Positions 53,554 through 61,878 of a DNA stretch of 64,000 nt are shown piece by piece (within the stretch, counting starts at the first letter, position 1; each line of letters begins with the position of its first letter). The notes below the pieces were generated by a model, which did no database searches, was not told the DNA's origin, and saw only the letters and a list, made by a program, of their open reading frames with translations. Position numbers and translations under genes: made by a program. The DNA is from Massilia sp. NR 4-1 (GTDB lineage: Bacteria; Pseudomonadota; Gammaproteobacteria; Burkholderiales; Burkholderiaceae_D), in contig NZ_CP012201.1 of the NCBI RefSeq assembly GCF_001191005.1, positions 3,410,001-3,474,000 of the forward strand. Direction: 5' to 3'.

Positions 53554-55257
53554 ATGACGCAACCATCCCGTTCCGGCGGCCAGATTCTGGTCGATGCACT
53601 GAAAGTCCACGGCGTCGATACCGCCTTCGGCGTTCCCGGCGAAAGCTATCTCGACGTGCTCGACGCCCTGCACGATTCCGGCATCCGCTTCATCATCAAC
53701 CGCCAGGAAGGGGGCGCCGCCTTCATGGCCGACGCCTACGGCAAGCTGACCGGCCAGCCCGGCATCTGTTTCGTCACGCGCGGCCCGGGCGCCACCAACG
53801 CCTCGATCGGCGTGCACACGGCCTTCCAGGACTCGACCCCGATGATCCTCTTCATCGGCCAGGTGGGCGGCGACTTCATGGACCGCGAAGCCTTCCAGGA
53901 AGTCGATTACCGCCGCATGTTCGGCCAGATGGCGAAATGGGTGGCCCAGATCGACCGCGCCGAGCGCATCCCCGAATACCTCGCGCGCGCCTTCCAGGTG
54001 GCCACCAGCGGCCGTCCCGGCCCCGTGGTGCTGGCCCTGCCGGAAGACATGCTGATCACCCAGGCCAGCGTGGCCGACACGCGCCGCTACCAGCCGGTGC
54101 AAGCTTCGCCTTCGCGCGCCCAGATCGGCCAGCTGCGCGAGATGCTGGCCGAAGCCCAGCGCCCGCTGCTGCTGCTGGGCGGCGGCGGCTGGAACGCGCA
54201 AGCCTGCGCCGACATCCAGCGCTTTGCCGAAGCCAACGCGCTGCCGGTGTCCTGCGCCTTCCGCTTCCAGGACTTGCTGGACAATAGCCACCCGAACTAT
54301 ATCGGCGACGTCGGCATCGGCATCAATCCCAAGCTGGCGGCGCGCGTCAAGAACGCCGACCTGATCATCGCCATCGGCCCGCGCCTGGGCGAGATGACCA
54401 CCAGCGGCTATTCCATCATCGCCTCGCCGCTGCCGGCGCAGCGCCTGGTGCATTTCCACGCCAGCGCCGAGGAACTGGGCAGCGTCTACCAGGCCGAATT
54501 GATGATCGCCAGCGGCATGCCGCAAGCGGCGGCCATGCTGGCCGAGATGGAACCGGTCGACAGCGGCGCATGGCGCGGCAGCGTGGCCGAAGCGCGCGCC
54601 GAGCTGGCGGCCTGGCAGGAAAAGCCGCCCATCTTCCAGGACGGCAAAGCGCCGCTCGACCTGTGGCAGGTGGTGCAGGATATCCGCGCCCAGACGCCGG
54701 CCGACACCATCATCACCAACGGCGCCGGCAATTACGCCACCTGGGCGCACCGCTTCCACACTTACGGCGGCATGCGCACCCAGCTCGCGCCCACCAGCGG
54801 CGCCATGGGCTATGGCGTGCCGTCCGGCGTGGCCGCCAAGATCGTCGCGCCGCAGCGCACCGTGATCACCTTCGCCGGCGACGGCGAGTACATGATGAAC
54901 GGCCAGGAACTGGCGACGGCGGTGCAGTACCGCGCGGGGCTGGTCATCATCGTCTTCAACAACCAGATGTTCGGCACCATCCGCATGCACCAGGAGCGCG
55001 AATACCCGGGCCGCGTCTCGGGTACCACCCTGCACAATCCGGACTTCGCCGCCATGGCGCAGGCCTACGGCGCGCGCGGCGAAGTGGTGAACACCACCGC
55101 GGAATTCGCCCCCGCCCTGCAGCGCGCACTGGCGCACGCACGCGAGCAGCAGCTGCCCGCACTGATCGAACTGCGCTATGACGGCAATCTGATCACGCCG
55201 GGCGCGACGCTGGAAACCATCAGCAAGAACGCGCTGGCGGCAAAAGCAGCAAAATAA
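53554..55257 (+). CDS. Acetolactate-synthase-like thiamine diphosphate enzyme
   Basis: The 567-residue protein has all three domains of ThDP enzymes. The N-terminal pyrimidine-binding domain has FGVPGESYLDVLDAL, a glutamate in NRQEGGAAFMADAYGK and RGPGATNASIGVHTA. A central domain of the transhydrogenase type follows (about 190-330). The C-terminal ThDP domain has GDGEYMMNGQELATAVQ ending ...VFNNQMFG. It has no regulatory ilvN partner next to it and lies alone, so a catabolic or other 2-oxo-acid decarboxylase role is as likely as acetolactate synthesis. Substrate not determined. Confidence 0.87.
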   Translation: MTQPSRSGGQILVDALKVHGVDTAFGVPGESYLDVLDALHDSGIRFIINRQEGGAAFMADAYGKLTGQPGICFVTRGPGATNASIGVHTAFQDSTPMILFIGQVGGDFMDREAFQEVDYRRMFGQMAKWVAQIDRAERIPEYLARAFQVATSGRPGPVVLALPEDMLITQASVADTRRYQPVQASPSRAQIGQLREMLAEAQRPLLLLGGGGWNAQACADIQRFAEANALPVSCAFRFQDLLDNSHPNYIGDVGIGINPKLAARVKNADLIIAIGPRLGEMTTSGYSIIASPLPAQRLVHFHASAEELGSVYQAELMIASGMPQAAAMLAEMEPVDSGAWRGSVAEARAELAAWQEKPPIFQDGKAPLDLWQVVQDIRAQTPADTIITNGAGNYATWAHRFHTYGGMRTQLAPTSGAMGYGVPSGVAAKIVAPQRTVITFAGDGEYMMNGQELATAVQYRAGLVIIVFNNQMFGTIRMHQEREYPGRVSGTTLHNPDFAAMAQAYGARGEVVNTTAEFAPALQRALAHAREQQLPALIELRYDGNLITPGATLETISKNALAAKAAK

Positions 55258-55294
55258 GAAAGCAGGAAAATAAGAAAGCAGGAAAATAAGAAAG
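55251..55294. repeat. Tandem repeat at the stop codon of the ThDP gene
   Basis: A 16-base unit (AAAATAAGAAAGCAGG) is present twice (55251-55266, 55267-55282), followed by a 12-base partial copy that leads into the terminator. The stop TAA lies in the first copy. It is probably a slippage duplication and does not affect the protein. Confidence 0.85.
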
Positions 55295-55317
55295 GCCGGG
55301 AAATTCCCGGCCTTTCT
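55291..55317. terminator. Bidirectional terminator between the ThDP gene and the convergent exported-protein gene
   Basis: GGCCGGGAA (55294-55302) pairs with TTCCCGGCC (55304-55312), with A-rich sequence to the left and T-rich to the right. On the minus strand the repeat unit supplies a T-rich tail, so both convergent genes can end here. Confidence 0.8.
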
Positions 55318-55376
55318 TTCAAGAGCGCAGCCAGCAGTCCGCGCCCCAGCCCACCGGCCCTGTCCGGACGCAGCGT

Positions 55377-55928
55377 TCAGGCCTGCGTCGGTGGGGCCGG
55401 CTCCCATTTCGGGGATGGCTTCGGCTCCGGCTGCGGCTCCTCCCCATGCGGCCGCGCCTTGGATGGCGGGCAGGCCTTGCAAGTCTTCGGCTTGGCACCA
55501 AAGTCGCGCACCAGCGGCAGCTGCATGGGCGGCCCCTGTTCGCCGCAATAGCTGCCCTCCAGCGTCAGCATCCTGCCGTCGGCCGAGAAGCTGCCGCTGA
55601 TGGTCTTCTCATCCTGGTCGGCCGGCTGCACGGTAAAGTAGAACAGCTTGCCGCGCGGGTCGACATTCACATCGCCCGCCACCACCGGCCAGCTCAAGCC
55701 GCCGGCCGTGTATTCGTAGATCACGGTATCGACTTCGGCAAAGCGCTGCAGCGTGATGCGCTGGCCGCCGAATTCCCCGCTCTCGGGATGGATGCACAGA
55801 TCCGAATACACCCACATGCCGTGGCGCGGCAAGCCATAAGGCTTCTCCTTGCGCACCGTCTTCGGCGCCGCCAGCGCGGCGCAGGACGCAAACAGGATGG
55901 CGAGGGCGTAGCGAGTATGGGTTTTCAT
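55377..55928 (-). CDS. Unknown exported protein with proline-rich tail
   Basis: The 183-residue product begins with a Sec signal peptide (MKTHTRYALAILFASCAAL). The mature part (about 22-145) is mainly beta by eye and has no family I recognise. The last 35 residues are a charged, proline-rich tail (EEPQPEPKPSPKWEPAPPTQ). It stands alone, convergent with the ThDP gene and 73 bases from the porin gene, which is on the same strand. Confidence 0.6.
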   Translation of the reverse strand: MKTHTRYALAILFASCAALAAPKTVRKEKPYGLPRHGMWVYSDLCIHPESGEFGGQRITLQRFAEVDTVIYEYTAGGLSWPVVAGDVNVDPRGKLFYFTVQPADQDEKTISGSFSADGRMLTLEGSYCGEQGPPMQLPLVRDFGAKPKTCKACPPSKARPHGEEPQPEPKPSPKWEPAPPTQA

Positions 55929-55946
55929 AAGCGATATTGTAGCGGT

Positions 55947-55976
55947 AAAAAAAAACCGGCTGCCGAAGCAGCCGGT
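55947..55976 (-). terminator. Terminator after the porin gene
   Basis: ACCGGCTGC (55955-55963) pairs with GCAGCCGGT (55968-55976) around a 4-base loop. On the minus strand the hairpin is followed by a run of Ts (55954-55947). It lies 26 bases after the porin stop. Confidence 0.88.
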
Positions 55977-56001
55977 TTTCGATCAGGCGATCAGGTTCCG
56001 A

Positions 56002-57090
56002 TTAGAACGAGTGACGCACGCCGATGTTGAAGGCTTTGTCGCCGGTGCCAGCTTCGGAGTTGTTGCCAACGGTGTAGCCTGCGCCGTTTTTGTTTTTGAT
56101 CTTAGCGTAGGCCACGTAGGTAGTGGTGCGCTTGGACAGATCGTAGGTGTAGCCCAGTGCCCACTGGTTAGCGTCTTGGTTCAGGTTGGTTTTATCGTTC
56201 TTGTTGATGTAAGAAGCGATGAACTTGCCTGCGCCGCCCACTGGCACGGTCACGCCGATCAGAGCGTCAGCGCTCTTGGTCGATGCAACTGGAGCCACGG
56301 TGGTGCCGTATGGGTTGGTGGTGTTGGCCAGAGCGGCGCTGTTCAGACCTTTGTTGTCGCTGTACATGAAGAATGCTTTAGCAACTTGGAAGTCGTAGTT
56401 CACAGCCAGCAGGGTGTTACGGCCGGTTTCTTTTTCAGCAACTGGACCGCCCAGCACTGGCTGGTCGTCGTTGTTACGGTTGTTGTACGCCAGACGCGCG
56501 TTCAGCGGGCCGTTGGAGTAGTTCAGCGACGCGCCAACTTGACGCTGGGTCGAGTTAGCCGATTTTTCGCCGAAGCCGTAGAAGAACTCAGCGGACACGC
56601 CGTTGTAGGCTGGGGTCGCGTACACAACAGCGTTGCTGTTACGGGTGTTGGCGCCAGCGACTGGGAACAGGTTTTTCGCGGTACCAGCCAGGCCAGCGGC
56701 GAACGGGTCACCCACTTGCGACAGGGCGTTGTAGAACGGGGTGTACTGACGGCCCAGGGTCAGGGTGCCGGCTTCTTTGGAACGCAGACCAACGAAGGAC
56801 TGACGGTTGGCGATGGAGCCAGCCACGTCGGATTCGCCGGTGTCAGCCTTGATGCCGCCTTCCAGCACGAACAGAGCTTGCAGACCGCCGCCCAGATCTT
56901 CGGTGCCTTTGAAGCCCAGACGGGAAGCGTTGGCCACGCCGCTGGTTACTTTGTTGACGCTGCCGGATTTGCCGCCGCGCTCTGCCACGATACCGGCATC
57001 AACGATACCGTAGATGGTGACGTTCGACTGTGCGAAAGCAGCGCTGCTCATGGCGCCCAAAACTGCGATGGAGATTAGAGTTTTTTTCAT
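56002..57090 (-). CDS. General outer-membrane porin (Gram-negative porin 4 family)
   Basis: The 362-residue protein has a signal peptide (MKKTLISIAVLGAMSSAAFA) and begins its barrel with SNVTIYGIVDAGIVAE. It contains SRLGFKGTEDLGGGLQALF and TLGRQYTPFYN, and ends NIGVRHSF with a terminal phenylalanine, all typical of betaproteobacterial trimeric porins. Codon use is biased toward few codons, suggesting high expression. GAAGGAAC serves as ribosome site. A structured 250-base region precedes the gene. Confidence 0.95.
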   Translation of the reverse strand: MKKTLISIAVLGAMSSAAFAQSNVTIYGIVDAGIVAERGGKSGSVNKVTSGVANASRLGFKGTEDLGGGLQALFVLEGGIKADTGESDVAGSIANRQSFVGLRSKEAGTLTLGRQYTPFYNALSQVGDPFAAGLAGTAKNLFPVAGANTRNSNAVVYATPAYNGVSAEFFYGFGEKSANSTQRQVGASLNYSNGPLNARLAYNNRNNDDQPVLGGPVAEKETGRNTLLAVNYDFQVAKAFFMYSDNKGLNSAALANTTNPYGTTVAPVASTKSADALIGVTVPVGGAGKFIASYINKNDKTNLNQDANQWALGYTYDLSKRTTTYVAYAKIKNKNGAGYTVGNNSEAGTGDKAFNIGVRHSF

Positions 57091-57167
57091 TACAAAGTTC
57101 CTTCAGTTGTTTGCAGCAAAAATTTAAAAGCTTTGATACCGCTAAATTCGGTCTTGATCGGCGCCCC

Positions 57168-57334
57168 ACCCTGCGGCGCCTCTTATCCGTGAGGGCAAAC
57201 TCCCCGATTGCCACTATGCTGTTCCGCTCCGGAACGCGTTCACTTTATCTGCGGCCGAGTTCATCGATGCCGGCTTGTCGCAGTGCTCTAAGGCACTGGA
57301 GGCGGCACTATACTGATGGATCGGCAATCCATCA
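57168..57334 (-). promoter_or_regulatory. Hairpin-rich region upstream of the porin gene
   Basis: Four inverted repeats follow each other. They are GGCGCC pairs near 57169-57180, GTTCCG/CGGAAC (57221-57235), CAGTGC/GCACTG (57281-57298), and TGATGGAT/ATCCATCA (57314-57334). They could fold in a long porin leader or mark a small RNA locus. Confidence 0.35.
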
Positions 57335-57452
57335 AGTGTAAGATGCTTGCGAATTCAGCAAATCCTCCGGTTCTATCCTTTCCCCCGTTGGTCTAAACGC
57401 GCAAGCAACTTTGCCACCCGGCAATATTCTATCGCATCGCAATAGAAGCTGC

Positions 57453-57468
57453 CCGAACGGTCGTTCGG
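57453..57468. promoter_or_regulatory. TetR-type palindrome
   Basis: CCGAAC-GGTC-GTTCGG is a near-perfect 16-base palindrome of the kind bound by TetR-family dimers. It lies about 360 bases upstream of the porin start and 535 upstream of the MerR-type start. No TetR gene is nearby. Confidence 0.35.
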
Positions 57469-58002
57469 AAACTTTCCATTCCAAACAGAAGGAAAGACGT
57501 CCCTTTCGATCATTATGACTATTTTATACCGCTTTTCAGAACGTTGCTCACCTGCACACTAGTTATACGGATTCCGCGCGAGAGAATATTTGGATGAGGC
57601 ATACGACTTTCAGTCACAGCAGGCGAGCCACGCTCTAGAGGAAGATTACTTCATGGCTGAACCTTGACATCTACTTTCAGTATATGCTGCGTTGCAAAAA
57701 GTTACATCTCGGCCCCGCAGGCGTTGACAGCCCGCCACGCCGAGCGCCGCGTTTTACCGCTGTACAACACTGCAACAATTTATTTTTCCCACGATCTTGT
57801 CCAAAACAAATATATAAGGAACTTGCGATTTGTCAGGAATTTGACACAGGGCAACATTGTGTCGTGGACAAGGCGCGCCAACAATGCTTTGCAAGCTCCC
57901 AACAGCCTTGTCTAGCGAACACTTCACCGTCAAAAACGCGAGTAGAATTGGTCAGATAGGTCGTCAAGCCCGCGCCTACCTAAGACCCGTAGCCGCCTTT
58001 GC

Positions 58003-58953
58003 ATGAACACTTCAAGCCCATCACAGTCCGCCCCCAGCACCATCAGCGACGTTGAACGCGACACCGGCGTAGCCAAGGAAACCTTGCGCGTCTGGGAGCG
58101 CCGCTACGACTTTCCGCGCCCGCAACGCGACGCCTTCGGCGAACGCGTGTACTCGGCCGACCAGGTGCACAAGCTGCGCCTGGTCAAACGCCTGATCGAC
58201 CTGGGTTACCGGCCCGGCAAGGTGATCCAGTTCGGCAGCGCCGAACTGCAGGCCATGGCCGAACAGGCCGCCGGCCGCCAGCAGCCGGTCAGCGCGCCGC
58301 ATCCGGAACTGCATACATATATAGAGCTGTGCAAAACGCACCAGATGGAAGCGCTGCGCCGCAAGCTGTCGCAGGCCATGCTGGTGATGGGCCTGAAAAA
58401 CTTCGTCATCGAATTGGTGGCCCCGCTCACCGCCCACCTTGGCGAAGCCTGGGCCGGCGGCCAACTGGCCGTGTTCGAAGAACATCTGTTCAGCGAGTCG
58501 CTGCAGATCGTCATGCGCAGCGCCATTTTCTCCATTCCGCAAGCGCACCACCACCACGGCGCCGCGCCGCGTCCGCGCATCCTGCTGGCGACCCTGCCGC
58601 AGGAACGCCAGGGCCTGGGCTTGCTGATGGCCGAAGCCGTCTTCGCCGCCGACGGCGCCCACTGCACCTCGCTGGGCGTGCAGACCGCCCTGCCCGATAT
58701 CGTGGAAGCGGCGCGCAGCCTGCACAGCGATATCGTGCTGCTGTCGTTCTCGCCGCTGGCCAATCCGCGCCAGGTGGGCGATGCCTTGAAAGAGCTGCGC
58801 GCGCGCCTGCCGGAAGAAATGGAAATCTGGGCCAGCGGCAGCAATGCCGCGCTGCGCAAGCGCGCCGCCGGCGCCGCCCAGGTGTATGGCCTGGCCGAAC
58901 TGGGCAAGGGCATCGCCGAATGGCGCCAGCGCACGCACGGCCAGGCCGCCTGA
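58003..58953 (+). CDS. MerR-type regulator with cobalamin-type sensor domain (His ligand replaced)
   Basis: The 316-residue protein has an N-terminal MerR helix-turn-helix (about 13-80, SDVERDTGVAKETLRVWERRY) and a four-helix B12 cap domain with W150-x9-E160-H161, the motif of the CarH/LitR light sensors. A Rossmann B12-binding domain follows (about 190-310). The usual E/DxHxxG cobalt-ligand motif reads E201-R-Q203-G-L-G206, so the axial histidine is glutamine. Four successive histidines occur at 182-185. It may bind B12 differently, bind heme or bind nothing. Target genes unknown. Confidence 0.85.
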   Translation: MNTSSPSQSAPSTISDVERDTGVAKETLRVWERRYDFPRPQRDAFGERVYSADQVHKLRLVKRLIDLGYRPGKVIQFGSAELQAMAEQAAGRQQPVSAPHPELHTYIELCKTHQMEALRRKLSQAMLVMGLKNFVIELVAPLTAHLGEAWAGGQLAVFEEHLFSESLQIVMRSAIFSIPQAHHHHGAAPRPRILLATLPQERQGLGLLMAEAVFAADGAHCTSLGVQTALPDIVEAARSLHSDIVLLSFSPLANPRQVGDALKELRARLPEEMEIWASGSNAALRKRAAGAAQVYGLAELGKGIAEWRQRTHGQAA

Positions 58954-59082
58954 ATCCCGCGCCGGGCACGCCGCCGCCCGCGCGCCGGCTGCCCGGCCCA
59001 GCCCTCTGCCGGCCGCCCTGTTTCCCGTCCATAGCGCTCTGGTAGAATGTGCGCTTATTTTCAGCGCCCGACCGCCTACCCA

Positions 59083-60156
59083 ATGTTCAGTTTTTTCAAG
59101 AAGAAAACCACCGCCGCCGAAGCGTCGCCGGCCGCGCCTGAAACGCGCCCCGCCGCGCCAGCCGCCGTTCCCGCTGCCGCCGTCCCTGCCGCTCCTGCCG
59201 CCGCTGCCGATGCCGCGCTGTCGGCCGCCGATTTCGAAACCGCCGCCAAGCCCGAATCGAAGCAATCGTGGATGAGCCGTCTGAAGGCCGGCCTGTCCAA
59301 GACTTCGGCCAATCTGTCCCTGCTCTTCGTCGGCGCGCGCATCGACGATGAACTGTATGAAGAGCTGGAAGCGGCCCTGCTGATGGCCGACGCCGGCATC
59401 GACGCCACCCAGTATCTGCTCGATGCGCTCAAGCGCAAGGTCAAGGACGACAAGCTGACCGAGGCCGCCGCCGTGAAAACGGCGCTCAAGGAACTGATGA
59501 TCGACCTGCTCAAACCGCTGGAAAAGCCGTTCGAGCTGGGCCGCCACCAGCCCACCGTGATGATGATCTCCGGCGTCAACGGCGCCGGCAAAACCACCAC
59601 CATCGGCAAGCTGGCCAAGCATATGCAGGCGCACGGCCAGTCCGTGCTGCTGGCCGCCGGCGACACCTTCCGCGCCGCCGCGCGCGAGCAGCTGATGGTC
59701 TGGGGCCAGCGCAATAACGTGACGGTGATCTCGCAAGCCTCGGGCGATCCGGCCGCCGTCTCCTTCGACGCGGTCCAGTCGGGCAAGGCGCGCGGCAGCA
59801 ACGTGGTGATGGTCGATACCGCCGGCCGCCTGCCGACCCAGCTGCACCTGATGGAAGAACTGAAAAAGATCCAGCGCGTGATCGGCAAGGGCATGGAAGG
59901 CGCGCCGCACGAGACCCTGCTGGTCATCGACGGCAATACCGGCCAGAATGCGCTGGCCCAGGTCAAGGCTTTCGACGATGCGCTGCAATTGTCCGGCCTG
60001 ATCATCACCAAGCTCGATGGCACGGCCAAGGGCGGCGTGATCGCCGCCATCGCCCGCGTGCGCCCGGTGCCGGTGTACTTCATCGGCATCGGCGAGAAGA
60101 TCGAAGACCTGCAACCTTTCAATGCGGCCGAATTTGTTGAAGCCCTGCTTGCCTAA
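59083..60156 (+). CDS. ftsY: Signal recognition particle receptor FtsY
   Basis: This GTPase docks SRP-ribosome complexes at SecYEG. The 357-residue protein has an alanine/proline-rich acidic A-domain (about 1-70), then the NG domain with GVNGAGKTTTIGKLA, LLAAGDTFRAAAREQL, VDTAGRLPTQ, TKLDGTAKGG and the C-terminal FIGIGEKIEDLQPF. The ATG 59083 begins MFSFFKKK, the usual start. A TAGAAT -10-like hexamer lies at 59043. ftsE follows after 6 bases. Confidence 0.97.
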   Translation: MFSFFKKKTTAAEASPAAPETRPAAPAAVPAAAVPAAPAAAADAALSAADFETAAKPESKQSWMSRLKAGLSKTSANLSLLFVGARIDDELYEELEAALLMADAGIDATQYLLDALKRKVKDDKLTEAAAVKTALKELMIDLLKPLEKPFELGRHQPTVMMISGVNGAGKTTTIGKLAKHMQAHGQSVLLAAGDTFRAAAREQLMVWGQRNNVTVISQASGDPAAVSFDAVQSGKARGSNVVMVDTAGRLPTQLHLMEELKKIQRVIGKGMEGAPHETLLVIDGNTGQNALAQVKAFDDALQLSGLIITKLDGTAKGGVIAAIARVRPVPVYFIGIGEKIEDLQPFNAAEFVEALLA

Positions 60157-60162
60157 GGCACC

Positions 60163-60822
60163 ATGATCGAATTCCAGCAAGTCAGCAAACAATACTCCGC
60201 CGAGGCCACGGCCTTGCGCGACATTACCTTGAATATCGAGAAGGGCGAGCTGGTGTTCCTGGCCGGCCCTTCCGGCGCGGGCAAGTCCACGCTGATGAAG
60301 ATGATCGCCGCCATGGAGCGCCCGACCTCGGGCAAGGTCATCGTCAACGGCCAGGACATCGGCAAGATCCGCCGCGCCGGCATTCCCTTCCTGCGCCGCA
60401 ACCTGGGCCTGATCTTCCAGGAACAGCGCCTGCTCAACGACCGTTCGGTGCTGGCCAATGTGATGCTGCCGCTGACCGTGAGCGGCGCCCCGCGCGCGGC
60501 CGCCGAGCAGCGCGCGCGCGCCGCGCTGGACAAGGTGGGCCTGCTCGACCGCGCCGCCGACGAGCCGCTGGCCCTGTCCGGCGGCGAGCAGCAGCGCGTC
60601 TCGATCGCGCGCGCCATCGTCAACCGGCCGCAGATCATCCTGGCCGACGAGCCGACCGCCAATCTGGACCGCGCCAGCGCCACCCGCGTGCTGGACGCGC
60701 TGAAAGCCTTCCACTCGGTGGGCGTGACCTGCCTGATCTCCACCCACGACGAACTGGTGCTCGAAGCGGCGGCGCGCGTGATCCACCTGCAGCAAGGCGA
60801 ATTGCTGAAGGAGGCCGCATGA
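60163..60822 (+). CDS. ftsE: FtsE, ATPase of the FtsEX divisome transporter
   Basis: This 219-residue ABC ATPase works with FtsX to activate septal peptidoglycan hydrolases. It shows Walker A GPSGAGKST, the Q-loop LGLIFQEQRLL, signature LSGGEQQRVSIARAIV, Walker B IILADEPTANLD and the H-loop STHD. It overlaps ftsX by 4 bases (ATGA). Confidence 0.97.
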   Translation: MIEFQQVSKQYSAEATALRDITLNIEKGELVFLAGPSGAGKSTLMKMIAAMERPTSGKVIVNGQDIGKIRRAGIPFLRRNLGLIFQEQRLLNDRSVLANVMLPLTVSGAPRAAAEQRARAALDKVGLLDRAADEPLALSGGEQQRVSIARAIVNRPQIILADEPTANLDRASATRVLDALKAFHSVGVTCLISTHDELVLEAAARVIHLQQGELLKEAA

Positions 60823-61733
60823 GCATCTGGCTGCGCCAACACGGCTTCGCGCTCGGCTCCGCGCTGATCCATCTGCGCAAGGCGCCCGGCAGTTTCCTGT
60901 TCAATATCCTGGTGGTGGCGATCGCATTGGCCCTGCCCTTCACCGGCCTGACCCTGCTCAATAATGTGCGGCCGATGTCGGAACAGATGTCGGTCGATCC
61001 CGAGCTGAGCGTGTTCATGAAACAGGACACGCCGCGCGAGCAGGCGGCCGGCATCGCCGGTTCGCTGCGCGCCGTCGTCAAGGATGCCAAGATCGTCTTC
61101 GTACCGCGTGAAAAAGCGCTGGAACAGCTCAAGGACAAGAGCGGCTTGAACGATGTGATCAGCACCCTGGGCGAAAACCCGCTGCCCGACAGCTATATCA
61201 TCAAGCTGGACGCCTTCCAGAGCGCGGCCGAAGGCGCGGCCATCGACGGCATCGCCGACCAGATGCGCGCCCTGCCCGGCGTGGAATCGGTGCAGGTCGA
61301 TTCGGCCTGGGTCAAGCGCCTGGCCGCCCTGCTCGGCGTGCTGCGCCTGGCCCTGCTGCTCCTGGCCGCGACCCTGGGCACGGTGGTGGTGGCCGTGGTG
61401 TTCAACACCATCCGCCTGCAGGTCATGACCCAGCGCGAGGAAATCCTGGTCTCCAAGCTGATCGGCGCCACCGACGCCTATATCCACCGCCCCTTCTATT
61501 ACAGCGGCGCCCTGCTCGGCCTGTGCGCCGGCGGCGTGGCCCTGGGCGCCGTGGCCCTGGCGCTGCGGCCGCTGAATACGGCGATCGCCGAATTCGCGCG
61601 CCTGTACGCCTCCGAATTCCAGCTGGCGCCGCTGGAACCGCTGGCCATGGCCGGCTTGCTGGCCCTGTCGGCCGGCCTCGGCCTGGTGGGCGCCCTGCTC
61701 TCCGTACAGCGCCACCTGGCCCGCCTCAATTAA
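60819..61733 (+). CDS. ftsX: FtsX, membrane subunit of the FtsEX divisome transporter
   Basis: The 304-residue membrane protein has a cytoplasmic N-terminus, a first helix near 30-50, a periplasmic loop (about 55-165) and three C-terminal helices (LALLLLAATLGTVVVAVVFN, YYSGALLGLCAGGVALGAVA, LALSAGLGLVGALLSV). The MTQREEILVSKLIGAT coupling segment is typical. A 10-base perfect hairpin (61751-61775) follows the stop by 17 bases and is the likely end of ftsYEX. Confidence 0.95.
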   Translation: MSIWLRQHGFALGSALIHLRKAPGSFLFNILVVAIALALPFTGLTLLNNVRPMSEQMSVDPELSVFMKQDTPREQAAGIAGSLRAVVKDAKIVFVPREKALEQLKDKSGLNDVISTLGENPLPDSYIIKLDAFQSAAEGAAIDGIADQMRALPGVESVQVDSAWVKRLAALLGVLRLALLLLAATLGTVVVAVVFNTIRLQVMTQREEILVSKLIGATDAYIHRPFYYSGALLGLCAGGVALGAVALALRPLNTAIAEFARLYASEFQLAPLEPLAMAGLLALSAGLGLVGALLSVQRHLARLN

Positions 61734-61750
61734 CTCTCCGGCACGCCTGC

Positions 61751-61775
61751 GTGCGTTCTCGCACAGAGAACGCAC
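61751..61775 (+). terminator. Hairpin after ftsX
   Basis: GTGCGTTCTC and its complement GAGAACGCAC flank a 5-base loop (GCACA). No T run follows, so this may be a weak or Rho-aided terminator. Confidence 0.5.
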
Positions 61776-61878
61776 CGGCGGCGCCCGTATCCTGTTCCCA
61801 TTCCCGCTCGCATGCCAACAGCCCATCGGCTCTTTGGAGTCGATAGCTTTTTGCTATAAAGCCAATCATTTCGGCCGA

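Larger units (their letters stand above)
57091..58002. other. Large divergent intergenic region between the porin and the MerR-type gene
   Basis: This 912-base stretch is the longest gene-free region. The porin-proximal third holds several hairpins (57168-57334). The middle holds a TetR-type palindrome (57453-57468). The MerR-proximal third holds three TTGACA hexamers (57664, 57724, 57841) and a GACACA/TGTGTC inverted repeat (57843-57863). Two short open frames (83 and 91 codons, plus) do not look coding. A small RNA gene is possible but not shown. Confidence 0.55.

Noticed and set aside
57664..57959. 83- and 91-codon overlapping plus-strand frames upstream of the MerR-type gene
   Set aside because: Both lie in a regulatory region, overlap each other in different frames and show no motif.
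58021..60795. Open frame of 924 codons on the minus strand over the MerR-type gene, ftsY and ftsE
   Set aside because: It crosses three clear genes on the other strand and has no recognisable motif.
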